From positions 1,660,541 through 1,713,209 of the forward strand of contig BJOX01000009.1 of assembly GCA_009731375.1 (NCBI GenBank): 52,669 nucleotides of DNA, read 5' to 3'. This stretch comes from Paulinella micropora. Lineage: Eukaryota; Cercozoa; Imbricatea; Euglyphida. Shown in pieces: positions 37,477-49,600 of this stretch. Both the position numbers and the translations under genes were made by a program. Within the stretch, counting starts at the first letter, position 1. Every line of letters begins with the position of its first letter. The notes beneath the pieces are model-generated. The model was not told the origin of the DNA. It was given only the letters and a program-made list of their open reading frames with translations, and ran no database searches.

Positions 37477-38383
37477 ATTAGAACAGAGCTGAGAAAAAGC
37501 AAATGATGACCTTTGCTCCCGTTAACCAAGGGTGCTGACTTGCCCACATCAGATTGGTCACCTGCTGGTCGGACATCGCGTTGCAATCCATATGCAGCAA
37601 CGTGTGCGTGGCGATCTTAGCCTGCTGGTTATCGCCAGGCTTGAACATTAACTGGTCGCTCAGGTTCATATACTGAAGCGTGAACTCCTCCACCTCTGCA
37701 TCCGTGAAACCATGGGCCTCCCCCAAAAGCTGCCCAACAATCGCCTTCGCCTTTGCTATCCTCCGCCTCCTCAACATCATGGCTCTTGGCTTGACTTGGG
37801 CTTCCTTCCTTGGTTGGGGCACACGACACGTTACGTAGTAGTAGTCCCTGTTTTTGTGCATGTCGCACATTATGTTGTCCCTCGCATCGTCCAAAATGGA
37901 AACCAACTCGGAATCCGAAGGGATAGAGATTGGTGGCCTTTTTGGAGTCTGGTCACCACCCCCAACCTCGAACTGCTCTTGTGCTTCCTGGGCAATCTCT
38001 TCGAAAACTGAGGACAAGTCCTTGGGGGGGTGATTGCTTTGGGTTGCACCCTCAGCTGTGTCAGGGGAAACTAAAACAACAGCTGTGTTCCTGCCGTAAT
38101 CGGGGGACGCTTTTATTTCCTCTGCTACCGCTTTTCGTTTCTGCTGCTTAGTTTTTTTTTCCCCCTGGTCAGACAGATGTTTTTGCCTCTCAGTCGTCCC
38201 AAGTCTTGCGGTTTGTCCAAGCTCTGCCAGGAGGCTTGGGACGAGGCATTTGAAGGTGGTTCTGAGCTTCAAATAAAAGTGCCGCCAGACTGCGCCGGTC
38301 CGTAAAAAAAGTTGACAGGATTTGGCTTTTTGGCTGGCATGGCCTGGGCCGGCCTGAACATTTTTAGGGTAAAAGGTCCCCAA
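36500..38383 (-). CDS. Minus-strand two-exon gene of the second element, unknown
   Basis: Exon 1 (about 38383 down to 37514) encodes GAVWRHFYLKLRTTFKC and TTERQKHL, faintly like a BED zinc finger (the aromatic W..HF and a late H, but Cys/His pairs are incomplete). It then has an acidic linker, SELVSILDDARDNIMCDMHK, RRRRIAKAKAIVGQLLGEAH and LMWASQHPWLTGAK before GTCATC. After a poly-T intron with the 478-bp gap, exon 2 (from 36930 after TTTTTTAG) encodes QRKELTQEVIPKHDLEG, IPIGGDGSKLGANHSMVTW and FPLLMCKCKEDLVEL. The T-run at 38304-38310 may carry a frameshift, as MPAKKPNPVNFF is in the alternative frame. It could be the element's transposase, but no catalytic triad can be assigned. Confidence 0.4.
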
Positions 38384-39304
38384 AACACCAAAAACACGGG
38401 AAACTAAGGTTTTTGAAGTACTGTTCCTTTTTTCAAAAGGGCTGCAGATTCAGAAAGTTCACAGTCTATATTACTGCTCACCAAATTATCGCGAATTATA
38501 GACAAAGTTTGCACAATAACTTTTTTAAATGAACAAAACACAAAACTTTTGACCGTTATAAAATTTGAATTTCAAATGATTTTTTTTCTTTTTCCAGCTA
38601 GCAGTAGATTTCATCGTGATCTTTACAACAAAAAAGTTCGATTAAAAAATGTTAAAAACTCGAAAAGTTATAGTTGCATCCGTATTGGACCCCACTAAAG
38701 CGACCTAAAAACCATATGAGTAAAAACTCGAAGAAAGTTTAACAAAGTTTTAAATTAACACAATTTTTATATTACGGTCCGGTACGGTATTGATTCCGAT
38801 AAAAAGATCAATTTACAATATTTCCCTTTACTGGTCACCGTTAGCTTTTTAGAAAATGTTAACTATTGCTTCAAGTTTTCTACCATACTAGTATCTCAGT
38901 GCTTTTTTCCCACGTGAAATAATATTGATAGATCGAAACTCAGGCGGCAATTGCCTGGAAAAGTGGCAGTCTTCTGACCTAGCCTGGTCAGTTTTTGCTT
39001 TTTTTTTCTCATATCGGAAATTTTCTAAACTGCTACATAACGCTTACTAGCGGCCGCACAACTCGACTACATCTTCTCGTTAGTTCGCAGAATTTGTATT
39101 GGAAGTTTCGCTCAGTGACAACTTTCAAACAGTCTCTCATGCAAGTGTACTGAATAAACTGGAATTGACCAATCCAGAATCTTCAACAGTTTGGTAAACT
39201 TCCCTGATCTCGAAAATATTTTTATACCAAATGACAGCTGTGTGTGTATTCAAGTGAATGCAGGTTCAACAGGTTATTTCCTCGCACGGGGTTAGTCAAG
39301 ACTT

Positions 39305-40021
39305 CAAGTATTATATCATACAATTCATGCTCAGCGGCCAAGTCTGCCCTGCCCGTGCCTCAGGCTGCGGACTCCGACCATGAATTAAAACGAAGGTCCA
39401 AGTAAATTTTCAACTCAGTGACAGCCTCAGTCAGCTTAAGCTTACTTAGACTTACTCACTGGCACTGAGTGGCTTGAAGTAACCCGTTACTTCTGATGCC
39501 ACGGTATCTGATGCCACGGTATCTGATGCCACGGTATCGTGGCAGGCCCGGGTTGAGGACACAGTTCAAGTGTCAAAGTCAACACGCCATCACTGCACCG
39601 TCAGCCAGGGAGACGGCCAGTAGTTGAGTGATTCAAACTTCATCTAGCTTCAACTTGGATGCTCATACTGAGATAGTGGTGATTATTTGCCGGGCACTGT
39701 GGCTTAAATACAAATTTATCAGTCAGATCATAGTCATATATAAGTTGAGGCGGTCGCTCATCTATTAGCTTCAAAATCAGCTCGCTGAACGTGTGATTTT
39801 TTTTATTTTTTATTTTTTTTTTATTTTTTAACTTGCCACTTCATGCTTTCTCTTTTTGTATCTCTTGATACCTCTTCTATTTTACGTGTTCCGCTTCCCA
39901 CTCAGCTCTACAAGTGGCAAGTATTCTATTAAAACAGTGCTTGAATAAAACGCACTACTGTTGACTTAGAAAAACAAGTCTGATCAAAGGAGGCTGACTT
40001 TCAATTTATTGCATAAATGTA
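39305..40021. other. Spacer without genes
   Basis: About 700 bp. It contains three direct copies of a 16-bp unit (TGATGCCACGGTATC, 39493-39537) and the 39860-39940 repeat. No coding region or RNA gene is seen. Confidence 0.5.
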
Positions 40022-40295
40022 TTGCTGTTGACATTCAAGACAACAACAAAAATTACTTTTTCATTTTTGTGTCAGATTTTCATTTTTGTGACAGGTTTTC
40101 ATTTTTGTGACAAAAATTCAAATTTTCAAATTTAACGGTAACATTTCGCGAAAATTTACGATATTTTGCGGACGAATATAGCCGTTAATTTGAAAAATTC
40201 AAATTTTCACCCAAAATCAAAATTCCAACCAAAACTGAAATTCCAACCAAAACAGAAAAATCAATTTTTTTTGTTGTCTTGAATGTCAACAGCAA
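40022..40295. mobile_element. MITE copy 1 (274 bp)
   Basis: Terminal inverted repeats of 25 bp (TTGCTGTTGACATTCAAGAC and onward), flanked by TA on both sides (40020-40021, 40296-40297). No coding capacity. The first 13 bases match the Tc1/mariner-like element's end at 11 positions, so that element's transposase family is a plausible driver. Confidence 0.9.
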
Positions 40296-40601
40296 TACCC
40301 CGAAATAAATATATATATTGAGAATTCTTTCAGTGAAGATCAAGAATGCATTCACCAAAAAACTGCAAAACTTATGAAGATTTTCCTTAGACTCGGAAAA
40401 GATGTTTTTTCTGTCCATTGTGTACAGCTGACTTTGATGATATAAAATTTTACATCGTGCATAAATAAAAAGTGTAATATATATTAAAAATATACTTCCA
40501 TTCACATAAATACATATTAATACATACCTGCATGATATGCGTACGCTGTATACTAAGTATAAGTACGGTATGTATGTATATATATATTATATTTATATAT
40601 A

Positions 40602-40660
<59 letters not shown>

Positions 40661-40680
40661 CTAAGTTCATGGACATAGCG

Positions 40681-40821
40681 TTACCAATTGGTAACAGCGC
40701 GATGCCAATTGGTAATTTTGTTACGCAAATACGGAAATATTGTGAACAAGAAAAAAAAAAAACGTTGCCAATCGGTAAATAAAAACGTTGCCAATCGGCA
40801 ACCGAAATTGCCAATTGGCAA
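40681..40821. repeat. Cluster of CCAATTGG / CCAATCGG palindromic motifs
   Basis: TTACCAATTGGTAA (40681) and TTGCCAATTGGCAA (40808) are perfect palindromes; GCCAATTGGTAA and two GTTGCCAATCGG units lie between them. Five related motifs in 140 bp between two MITEs suggest another small mobile or protein-binding repeat. Confidence 0.6.
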
Positions 40822-40853
40822 TTTCATGCACTTAAACAATATATATATATATA

Positions 40854-41127
40854 TTGCTGTTGACATTCAAGACAACAACAAAAATTAGTTTTTCATTTTT
40901 GTGTCAGATTTTCATTTTTGTGACAGTTTCTCATTTTTGTGACAAAAATTCAAATTTTCAAATTTAACGGTAACATTTCGCGAAAATTTACGATATTTTG
41001 CGGACGAATATAGCAGTTAATTTGAAAAATTCAAATTTTCACCCAAAATCAAAATTCCAACCAAAACTGAAATTCCAACCAAAACAGAAAAATCAATTTT
41101 TTTTGTTGTCTTGAATGTCAACAGCAA
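40854..41127. mobile_element. MITE copy 2 (274 bp)
   Basis: Same length and ends as copy 1, also flanked by TA (40852-40853, 41128-41129). Only a few substitutions separate the copies (for example ATTACTT/ATTAGTT and TAGCCGTT/TAGCAGTT), so both moved or were duplicated recently. Confidence 0.9.
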
Positions 41128-41353
41128 TATATTATATATATGTATATATATTTATATTAATATATATATATATATATAAATTTGAAGTTCTCAATGACCA
41201 GAATCCACAAAAGCTTTCACACACTTTGATATAATTAAAATCACTGCTGATACGCAAGTCGCAAACTACCCAACGTTGAATCTCATCGTTCTCCATTGAT
41301 CACAGTGTTACGCATCTGAACGCTTGATTGTAGTATATTTTGCGGCTAGCCAC

Positions 41354-41400
41354 AAATTTGACGTGTTTTGCGGGGCTCGCCCGCAAAACACGTCAAATTT
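41354..41400. other. Perfect 21-bp hairpin
   Basis: AAATTTGACGTGTTTTGCGGG, spacer GCTCG, then the exact reverse complement (41380-41400). A second imperfect palindrome follows at about 41420-41461 (TTATCGGT..ACCGATAA with CCACA/TGTGG inside). No U-run suited to a terminator. Probably part of an unrecognised inverted-repeat element. Confidence 0.75.
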
Positions 41401-41710
41401 GGCGCGCCGCATATGTAGTTTTATCGGTAACCTGACCACATTTTGTGGCGGTGACCGATAACTTAAGATTAGAGCTTCAAACGACGTGCTCACTGTCACC
41501 TGATCTACACCACCACCCAGAATCTCGGGTTTCCGGTGCCACTTTCTGTGGGCTTGCGTGCGGCCTGAAAAGCCGGCCTGGCCTGCGGTGGTAATTTTTT
41601 CTCGCACCCAGAACCAGGAAATCTGGGTGCTGTAGAAGGTGTCTCAGTGAGATACTTATTGAGAAAATTTTTAATGAGATCAACACTGGTAAGGTTTGCC
41701 ACTTCGCTTA

Positions 41711-42178
41711 TATATATATATATATATACATATATATGTATATGTATATGTTTATACCTGTATAAATAAATAAACAAATGAATAAATAAATAAATAAATA
41801 AAATAAATAAATATATATATGTATATATATATATGTATATATATACATATCAATAGCCCTTCCCATCACCTCATTCATAATGACATGATAAGGTAACAGG
41901 AAAAAGTCGATACACACATACATGCATGCATACATAATTACACACATCCACACATGCATATATCCATACATGCATGCATAAATACATACATACATACATA
42001 CATACATACATACATACATACATACATAGTTGCTTATTTACATCTTACTGAGGGCTCGGTAGAGTTGAATCAAAAGAAAGAGGGAACAAAGAAAGAAAGA
42101 ACAAAGAAAGAAAGCAAGGAAGGAAGGAAGCAAGCAAGGAAGAAAGGAAGGAAGGAAGGAAAGAAGGAAGGAAAGAAA

Positions 42179-42209
<31 letters not shown>

Positions 42210-42541
42210 AAGACAGGAACGAAGGAATAAAGAAAGAAAGAAGGAAAGAAAGAAAGAAAGAAAGAAAAAGAAAGATCAATAGCTTGGTGACACAGAGAAA
42301 GAAAGAAAGAAAGGAAGAAAGAAAGAAAGAAAGAAAAGAAAAAAAGAAAAGAAAGAAAGAAAAAAAAGAAAGATCAATAGCTTGGTGACGCAGAGATGCG
42401 CCGAATAATGGCCATCCAATCTGAGCCTGACAAACAGTGAGATAAAGCGATAGATTGACTAAAAAAAGGTAAGGGAGGGAGAGAGAGAGATAGAGAGAGA
42501 GGGGGGGGGGGGGCGGGGGGGGGGGGGGGGGNNNNNNNNNN

Positions 42542-42574
<33 letters not shown>

Positions 42575-42640
42575 ACACACACACACAGACAGACAGACCT
42601 TCGTTGAATGAGTTGCATGCAAGAGTAACAGTACAGGGGC
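41711..42640. repeat. TA, CATA and GAAA/GAAG microsatellites
   Basis: TA/TATG to about 41850, CATA at 41915-42025, then GAAA/GAAGGAA to 42370 with GATCAATAGCTTGGTGAC repeated at 42273 and 42372, and GA and G runs around the gap at 42532-42541. No gene seen. Confidence 0.85.
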
Positions 42641-42672
42641 CCCATACAGATCGCTTTTTATTCCAACCTTAC

Positions 42673-42716
<44 letters not shown>

Positions 42717-42733
42717 GGATGGATGGATGGATG

Positions 42734-42766
<33 letters not shown>

Positions 42767-42822
42767 GTAGGTAGGTAGGTAGGCAGGTAGATAGATGGAT
42801 GGATGGATGGATGGATGGATAA

Positions 42823-42858
<36 letters not shown>

Positions 42859-43041
42859 GTTGGTAGATAGATAGATAGATAGATGGATGGATGGATGGAT
42901 GGATGGATGGATGGGTGGATGGGTGGATGGATGGATGGATGGATGGATGGGACGTATGGATGGATGTATGTATGTATGTATGGATGGATGGATGGATGGA
43001 CGGATGGATGGATGGATGGGTGAATAGATAGATAGATAGAC

Positions 43042-43124
<83 letters not shown>

Positions 43125-43236
43125 CGATAGATAGATCGATAGATAGATAGATAGATATATAGATAGATAGATAGATAGATAGATAGACAGATAGACAGAT
43201 ATATAGATAGACAGATAGACAGACAGACAGATAGAC

Positions 43237-43267
<31 letters not shown>

Positions 43268-43303
43268 ATAGATAGATAGATAGATAGATAGATAGACAGA
43301 TAT

Positions 43304-43337
<34 letters not shown>

Positions 43338-43436
43338 GGACAGATAGACAGATATATATATAGATAGATAGAGAGATAGATAGATAGATAGATAGATAGA
43401 TGCATAGAAAGACAGACAGATAGATAGATACCTCGA
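42673..43436. repeat. GATA/GATG tetranucleotide field
   Basis: GATA with blocks of GATG, GGTA and GACA. The 395-codon frame here ([16 protein letters not shown]) is a by-product of the tetranucleotide period. At 43440-43695 a ~60-bp unit (TTAACTGTTGCGTGTACGAG) occurs twice, separated by AATC repeats. Confidence 0.9.
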
Positions 43437-43706
43437 GGACTGGTAAGTAGAAAGCTAAAGTCTTGCTCGCTTTTATTATATCGTCCTCTTAACTGTTGCG
43501 TGTACGAGTTTTGAATGCTCACTACGCCTAGAGCGAGCGAGTATAAAGACAGGTTAATCAATCAATCAATCAATTAATGAATGAATTAACCAATCAATCA
43601 ATCAAAAGGCTTGCTCGCTCTTATTGTGTCGTCCTATTAACTGTTGCGTGTACGAGTTTTGAATGCTCACTACGCCTAGAGCGATCATAGAAAGAAAGAA
43701 AGAACG

Positions 43707-43801
<95 letters not shown>

Positions 43802-43944
43802 NNNNNNNNNNNNNNNNNNNNNNNNNNNNNNNNNNNNNNNNNNNNNNNNNNNNNNNNNNNNNNNNNNNNNNNNNNNNNNNNNNNNNNNNNNNNNNNNNNN
43901 NNNNNNNNNNNNNNNNNNNNNNNNNNNNNNNNNNNNNNNNNNNN

Positions 43945-43976
<32 letters not shown>

Positions 43977-44044
43977 AAGAAAGAAAGAAAGAAACACAGA
44001 AAATGACCGTTTGGTGGTCCTCGTTGTTCGGGAAAGAAAAACAG

Positions 44045-44807
44045 ATGCATTCCACACAGTATGACGTATCTTTTCTATACACCCACAAACACTATACATA
44101 AATACATACATACATGCATTCCACACAGTATGACATATCTTTTCTATATATTCACAAACACTATACATAAATACATACATACATGCATTCCACACAGTAT
44201 GACATATCTTTTCTATATATTCACAAACACTATACATAAATACATACACATATGCATTCCACACAGTATGACATATCTTTTCTATATATTCACAAACACT
44301 ATACATAAATACATACGTATATGCATTCCACACAGTATGACATATCTTTCCTATATATTCACAAACACAAAACATAAATACATACATACATGCATTCCAT
44401 ACAGTATGACATATCTTTTCTATATATTCACAAACACTATACATAAATACACATACATACATGCATTCCAAACAGTATGACATATCTTTTCTATATATTC
44501 ACAGACACTATACATAAATACATACATATATGCATTCCACACAGTATGCCATATCTTTTCTATATATTCACAAACACTATACATAAATACACATAGATAC
44601 ATGCATTCCAAACAGTATGACATATCTTTTCTATATATTCACAAACACTATACATAAATACATACATATATGCATTCCACACAGTATGACATATCTTTTT
44701 TATATATTCACAAACACTATACATAAATACATACATACATGCATTCCACACAGTATTACGTACTTTTCTTTATACACACAAACACAATATATAAATACAT
44801 ACATATA
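44045..44807. repeat. 69-bp minisatellite, about 11 copies
   Basis: Units start ATGCATTCCACACAG at 44045, 44114, 44183, 44252, 44321, 44390, 44461, 44530, 44601, 44670 and 44739. Period is 69 bp with two 71-bp units caused by an extra CA. Because 69 is a multiple of 3 the array is open in long frames on both strands; these are not taken as genes. Confidence 0.9.
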
Positions 44808-45204
44808 TGCATGCATGCATGCATACATATGCATTCATGCATGCATGTATGCATACATACATACATATATGCATACATACATCATACACATACATCATAC
44901 ATGGATAGATGCATACATACATACATACATAAATATATACATACATACATACACGCATACACATACACACACAAACACACGCACACACACGCACACACAA
45001 ACACATACACACACATACATACAAACATACATCCATCCATCCATCCATCCATCCATCCATACATACATACATACATAAATACATACATGCATACATGCAT
45101 GCATACATACATACATGCATACATACATACATACATACATACATACATACATGCATGCATGCATGCATCACATAAGTAAAATACCTTTCACAAACATACA
45201 TACA

Positions 45205-45238
<34 letters not shown>

Positions 45239-45686
45239 CATGCATACATGCATGCATGCATGCATACATACATACGTAGACACACATACATACATACATA
45301 CATACATACATGCATACATGCCGACACACATACATTCATACATGCATACATAAACATACATACATACATTCATTCATAAATACATACATACATACATACA
45401 TACATACATGCATACATGCATGCATACACACATAAAAACATACATACATACACATGCATACATACATACATACATCATACGTACATACATACGTACGTAC
45501 GTACGTTACGTATGTACGTACGTACGTACATACATACTACACGTACATACATACATACATTCATACATACATATGTCATACATACATACATACATACATA
45601 CATACATACATACATACATGCATACATACACATACATACATTTATACATACACACACATACATACATACATACATGCATACATACA

Positions 45687-45725
<39 letters not shown>

Positions 45726-45830
45726 CATACATAAATACATACATAAATACATACATAAATACATACATACATACATACATACATACATACATACATACAT
45801 ACATACGTATATGCATACAACATACACATA

Positions 45831-45864
<34 letters not shown>

Positions 45865-45870
45865 CATACA

Positions 45871-45901
<31 letters not shown>

Positions 45902-46016
45902 GTACATACATACATATGTATGTACATACATACATACACACATACATACATACATTCATACATACATACATACATACATACATACATGCATACATACATA
46001 CATACATACATACATA
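44808..46016. repeat. CATA tetranucleotide field
   Basis: About 1.2 kb of (CATA)n with CATG, CATC and CGTA variants and a palindromic ACGTACGT patch near 45490-45535. No coding sequence. Confidence 0.9.
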
Positions 46017-47030
46017 AATTACAGAAAGACAGAAACTTAAAATTCTTGTTTACTCAATTTTCCTTCCTATCCTTGCTTCCGTCCTTTCTGTGTTTTCTCT
46101 TTGTTTTAGAGAGAGGTAAAAAAGGACCTTCCATTTCGCTTGGCTGACAGCTTGTTTGTTCAAGACACCCACTACCAAGTGCCACAGACCATTGTAGGCA
46201 TAGACTTCTAGATGCATGTAACATACACGTATATACAAGCACACAGGTCTCACAGTTTATCTGGTATATCCGTTACTATACCTTTTCTTAAACATGTTTT
46301 GAGAATACCCCAACTACCGGTTACCACACCGAATCGATGTATGATCTCTCATGATAATAAGCTTTTGTGCGTCGTTCCCAGTTGGAGCAAAGTCTTTGTA
46401 AATACAAATAAGTAAGGAGGAGGAGGAGGAACCTTTGATGGGTTTGAGCTCGCTGTATTCTATCGAATTGATCCACTTCTCATCGGGTGAAGCAAGTACA
46501 CCTCTTGGCGATGAGGTCATAGCCTGACGGCTGTTTAATGGAATCAATGGATGAGAGGATTTAGAGAAATTTAGGGAGGCAAAGAAAGTTTATGAGTTGA
46601 AAAAGTTTGTATATAGAAACACCGGGCCAGGCATAATCACAACGGTATTTCGCACTTGTGCACTCCTCTCAACCCGCATTTTAACAAAATTTCCAGTTCT
46701 CTGACCTGCCATAACTGCCTCTGTTCCCTCCATCACTTGTCTGCGACACAAAAATTATAACAACCACACTTGATATTATCACATAGTAGATCTATTCAGT
46801 TTGCAGTAGAGGTTGCGGAAGTAAGTACGCATGATTGGAGTGACAAAGCATGTTGTTCAATGTTGTCCACTCGTGTCATCATTTGTGCTGTGATGCTGCT
46901 TTGTTTCTTGTTCGATCCTTTTTCGATTGTGGAACATGATGAAAGACTGACAAAGTAGCTGAGCACAGATCGTCAACTTCCTGCACGCAAGCTATATTCA
47001 GAGCGCATAGAAGTAGAAACTTCCTTCAAG
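46017..47030. other. Unique spacer, no gene recognised
   Basis: About 1 kb of non-repetitive sequence. Short frames occur (for example 46314-46547 on the minus strand), but none has a recognisable motif or splice pattern. A remnant exon cannot be excluded. Confidence 0.4.
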
Positions 47031-47035
47031 AGCTT

Positions 47036-47755
47036 GGAAGTTACATTACATGACACCACAAAACAGTACATAACAGTAAATTGCAGCACATTACAGTATT
47101 ACGCATGGGATCAGATGAAATTGCATTACATTACATTACATGACAGTAAATTGCAGTACACTACATTACACATGATAGTAGATGACATGACACGACATTA
47201 CATTAGTTTTAAATGACATTACCATGTAATGTAATGTAATGTAATGTAATTCAAATGTCATGCTAATGTCATGCTAATGTCATGCTAATGTCACGTTAAT
47301 GTCATGCTAATGTCATGCTAATGTAATCTTTTGTCAATGGTTCTGCAATTTAATGTAATGTAATGTAATACAAGGTAATAGTAATGTAATGTAATGTAAT
47401 GTAATGTAATGTAATGTAATGTAATGTAATGTAATGTAAGGTAAGGTAAGGTAAGGTAATGTAATGTAATGTAATGTAATGCAATCTAATACATTACATT
47501 ACATTACATTACATTACACTACACTACATTACATTACATTACATCAAGCATGTAGCATATCATTGCATAGCATAGCATAGCATAGCATAGCAATAGCATA
47601 GCAACAAGACATAACATGACATAACTTGATGTAACATGACATAGCATGTCATAACAATACATAACATGGTATAACATGACAGAAATAACATGACATAACA
47701 AGGCGTAACATGACATAACAAGACATAACATGACATAAAATGACATCACATGTAT
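47036..47755. repeat. TGTAA/TTACA pentanucleotide field with strand switch
   Basis: ACATT-type units, then (TGTAA)n at 47220-47485, then ACATT units again to 47545, then CATAG and ACATGACATA units. A 12-bp unit (ATGTCATGCTA) repeats at 47256-47325. The switch between TGTAA and TTACA orientation can fold into long hairpins. Confidence 0.85.
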
Positions 47756-48036
47756 GTATGTATGTATGTATGTATGTATGTATGTATGTATGTATGTGTG
47801 TATGTATGTATGTATGTATGTATGTATGTCATATATATGTAAATGTGTATGTATATATGTATGTAGAAATGTATGTATATATGTACCATCGTAACACAGC
47901 GTAGCATCTCTCTCTCTCTGTCTCTCTCTCTCTTTTTTTTAATTAAAAAAAAAAAGTTTATTTTATTTTATTATTATTATTTTTTTTTTGTCTGTCTCTG
48001 TCTCTCTCTCAGCGCACCGGCATCAGCTTTTCCACC

Positions 48037-48093
48037 ATGATTTTTGTCCTGACAACCATCGCTGCCTTTTTGACTGCCAACGCGGCCGATAAG
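48037..48093 (+). CDS. GILT-like thiol reductase, exon 1 (signal peptide)
   Basis: ATG at 48037, 19 codons, MIFVLTTIAAFLTANAADK, then donor GTCTAA (phase 0). It is a hydrophobic leader with an ANA-A cleavage site, so the product should enter the secretory route. It sits between CT and TA microsatellites. The call rests on the next exon. Confidence 0.5.
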
Positions 48094-48119
48094 GTCTAAA
48101 CCCAGGCTGGACAACTGGG

Positions 48120-48129
48120 ATGATATAGA

Positions 48130-48170
<41 letters not shown>

Positions 48171-48200
48171 GTGTTTGATGTTCTGCGAGGCAGCTGGGTG

Positions 48201-48232
<32 letters not shown>

Positions 48233-48353
48233 GTATATGTAAAACTGTCCCAGTTGCACAATTCAGCCATAGATAGACAGATAGATATATATATATATAT
48301 ATAGATAGATAGATAGATAGATAGATAGACAAGACAGACAGACAGACATACAG

Positions 48354-48416
<63 letters not shown>

Positions 48417-48431
48417 TAGATATATATATAT

Positions 48432-48479
<48 letters not shown>

Positions 48480-48480
48480 T
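48120..48480. repeat. TA/GATA/GA microsatellite in GILT intron 1
   Basis: TA, TG, GATA and GA runs without unique sequence except near 48170-48195 and 48245-48270. Confidence 0.85.
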
Positions 48481-48707
48481 CGTAAGTGCCCATCGCACTG
48501 CCAGTTATCATCTTCAGCTGTATCACAACTTGATATGCCAAAAAAAAATAAAAAAAAAAAACAAGCAGACTATTCGGGTGGCCCCGGCCGGTCGAATATC
48601 CGTTGATTTCAGTAAATTCTTTCACCTTTTTTGCTTCGGGCCGGCCAGTTTCATATCCGTTGATTTTGCGGTAAATTTTTTCCACCTTTTTTTTTTGTCT
48701 GTGACAG

Positions 48708-48765
48708 GTAAAAGTAACATTTGTGATGGAGTCCTATTGTCAAGCATGTCAAGATTACACCGAGG
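48708..48765 (+). CDS. GILT-like thiol reductase, exon 2 (CxxC active site)
   Basis: Acceptor GTGACAG, 58 nt, donor GTACGT (phase 1). It encodes VKVTFVMESYCQACQDYTE: the GILT start V.V...ES.C..C, with CQAC as the redox pair. GILT enzymes reduce disulfides in acidic compartments. With exon 1 the mature protein would begin right at this strand, as is usual in the family. A thioredoxin-type fold other than GILT is possible, since only the N-terminal half is visible. Confidence 0.6.
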
Positions 48766-48771
48766 GTACGT

Positions 48772-48774
<3 letters not shown>

Positions 48775-48824
<50 letters not shown>

Positions 48825-48841
48825 GGTGCGTGTCTCTCTCC

Positions 48842-48893
<52 letters not shown>

Positions 48894-49281
48894 CTCTCTG
48901 TGTTTGTGTGTGTGTGTGTGTGCGTGCGTGTCTCTCTCTCTCTTTCTCTGTCTCTCTCTCCCTCTTCCTCCCCCCCCCCCCCCCCCCCCCCCNNNNNNNN
49001 NNNNNNNNNNNNNNNNNNNNNNNNNNNNNNNNNNNNNNNNNCCCCCCCCCCCCCCCCCCCCCTTTTCTCTCCCCCTCCCCCCCCCCCCCCCCCCCTCTCT
49101 CTCTCTCTCTAGTTTATTCAACAGCGAAATGGCCATGCATGCATGCATACATACATACACACATACACACATACATACATACATATACATATACACATAC
49201 CTGGCGTGGTCCATTGTCCCAAACACAGGATACATGGAAATCCATACATACATACATACATATGTATATATAATATATATG

Positions 49282-49316
<35 letters not shown>

Positions 49317-49345
49317 TTAAATTTATATACATATATACACATATT

Positions 49346-49432
<87 letters not shown>

Positions 49433-49480
49433 ATCAATGACCGACAAATCTAAGAGCTCAGACTAGAACTGTTTTTCCAC
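48775..49480. repeat. CT, C-run, CATA and TA repeats after GILT exon 2
   Basis: CT and GT to 48970, C-runs around the gap 48993-49041, CT to 49111, CATA, then TA to 49430. The AG at 49110-49111 followed by TTTATTCAACAGCG could open an exon, but that frame soon enters CATA repeats. Confidence 0.8.
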
Positions 49481-49600
49481 TAGTATGTAGACANNNNNNN
49501 NNNNNNNNNNNNNNNNNNNNNNNNNNNNNNNNNNNNNNNNNNNNNNNNNNNNNNNNNNNNNNNNNNNNNNNNNNNNNNNNNNNNNNNNNNNNNNNNNNNG

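Larger units (their letters stand above)
33100..39304. mobile_element. Second DNA element with ~0.5-kb inverted repeats
   Basis: AAGTCTTGACTA (33099) is mirrored at 39293-39304, and similarity continues inward for about 450-500 bp. Shared landmarks include GCTGTCATTTG, CAATTCCAGTTTATT, AACGAGAA.., GAGTTGTG.GG and AGTAAAGGGAAAT, found at 33100-33560 and, reversed, at about 38795-39304. The arms are diverged (by eye around 70%), so the element is old. CATGTA / CAAGTA outside the ends could be a decayed 6-bp target duplication. Inside are two convergent multi-exon genes that I do not recognise. No standard transposase motif is visible; the 478-bp gap at 36937-37414 could hide some coding sequence. 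Confidence 0.6.

Noticed and set aside
42374-43561. 395-codon frame of IYLSIYLS and HPSIHPS on the minus strand
   Set aside because: Tetranucleotide repeats give a 12-bp, four-residue period; no unique protein sequence.
44045-44807. Possible CRISPR-like array
   Set aside because: The units are contiguous 69-bp direct repeats with no unique spacers, in a eukaryotic context.
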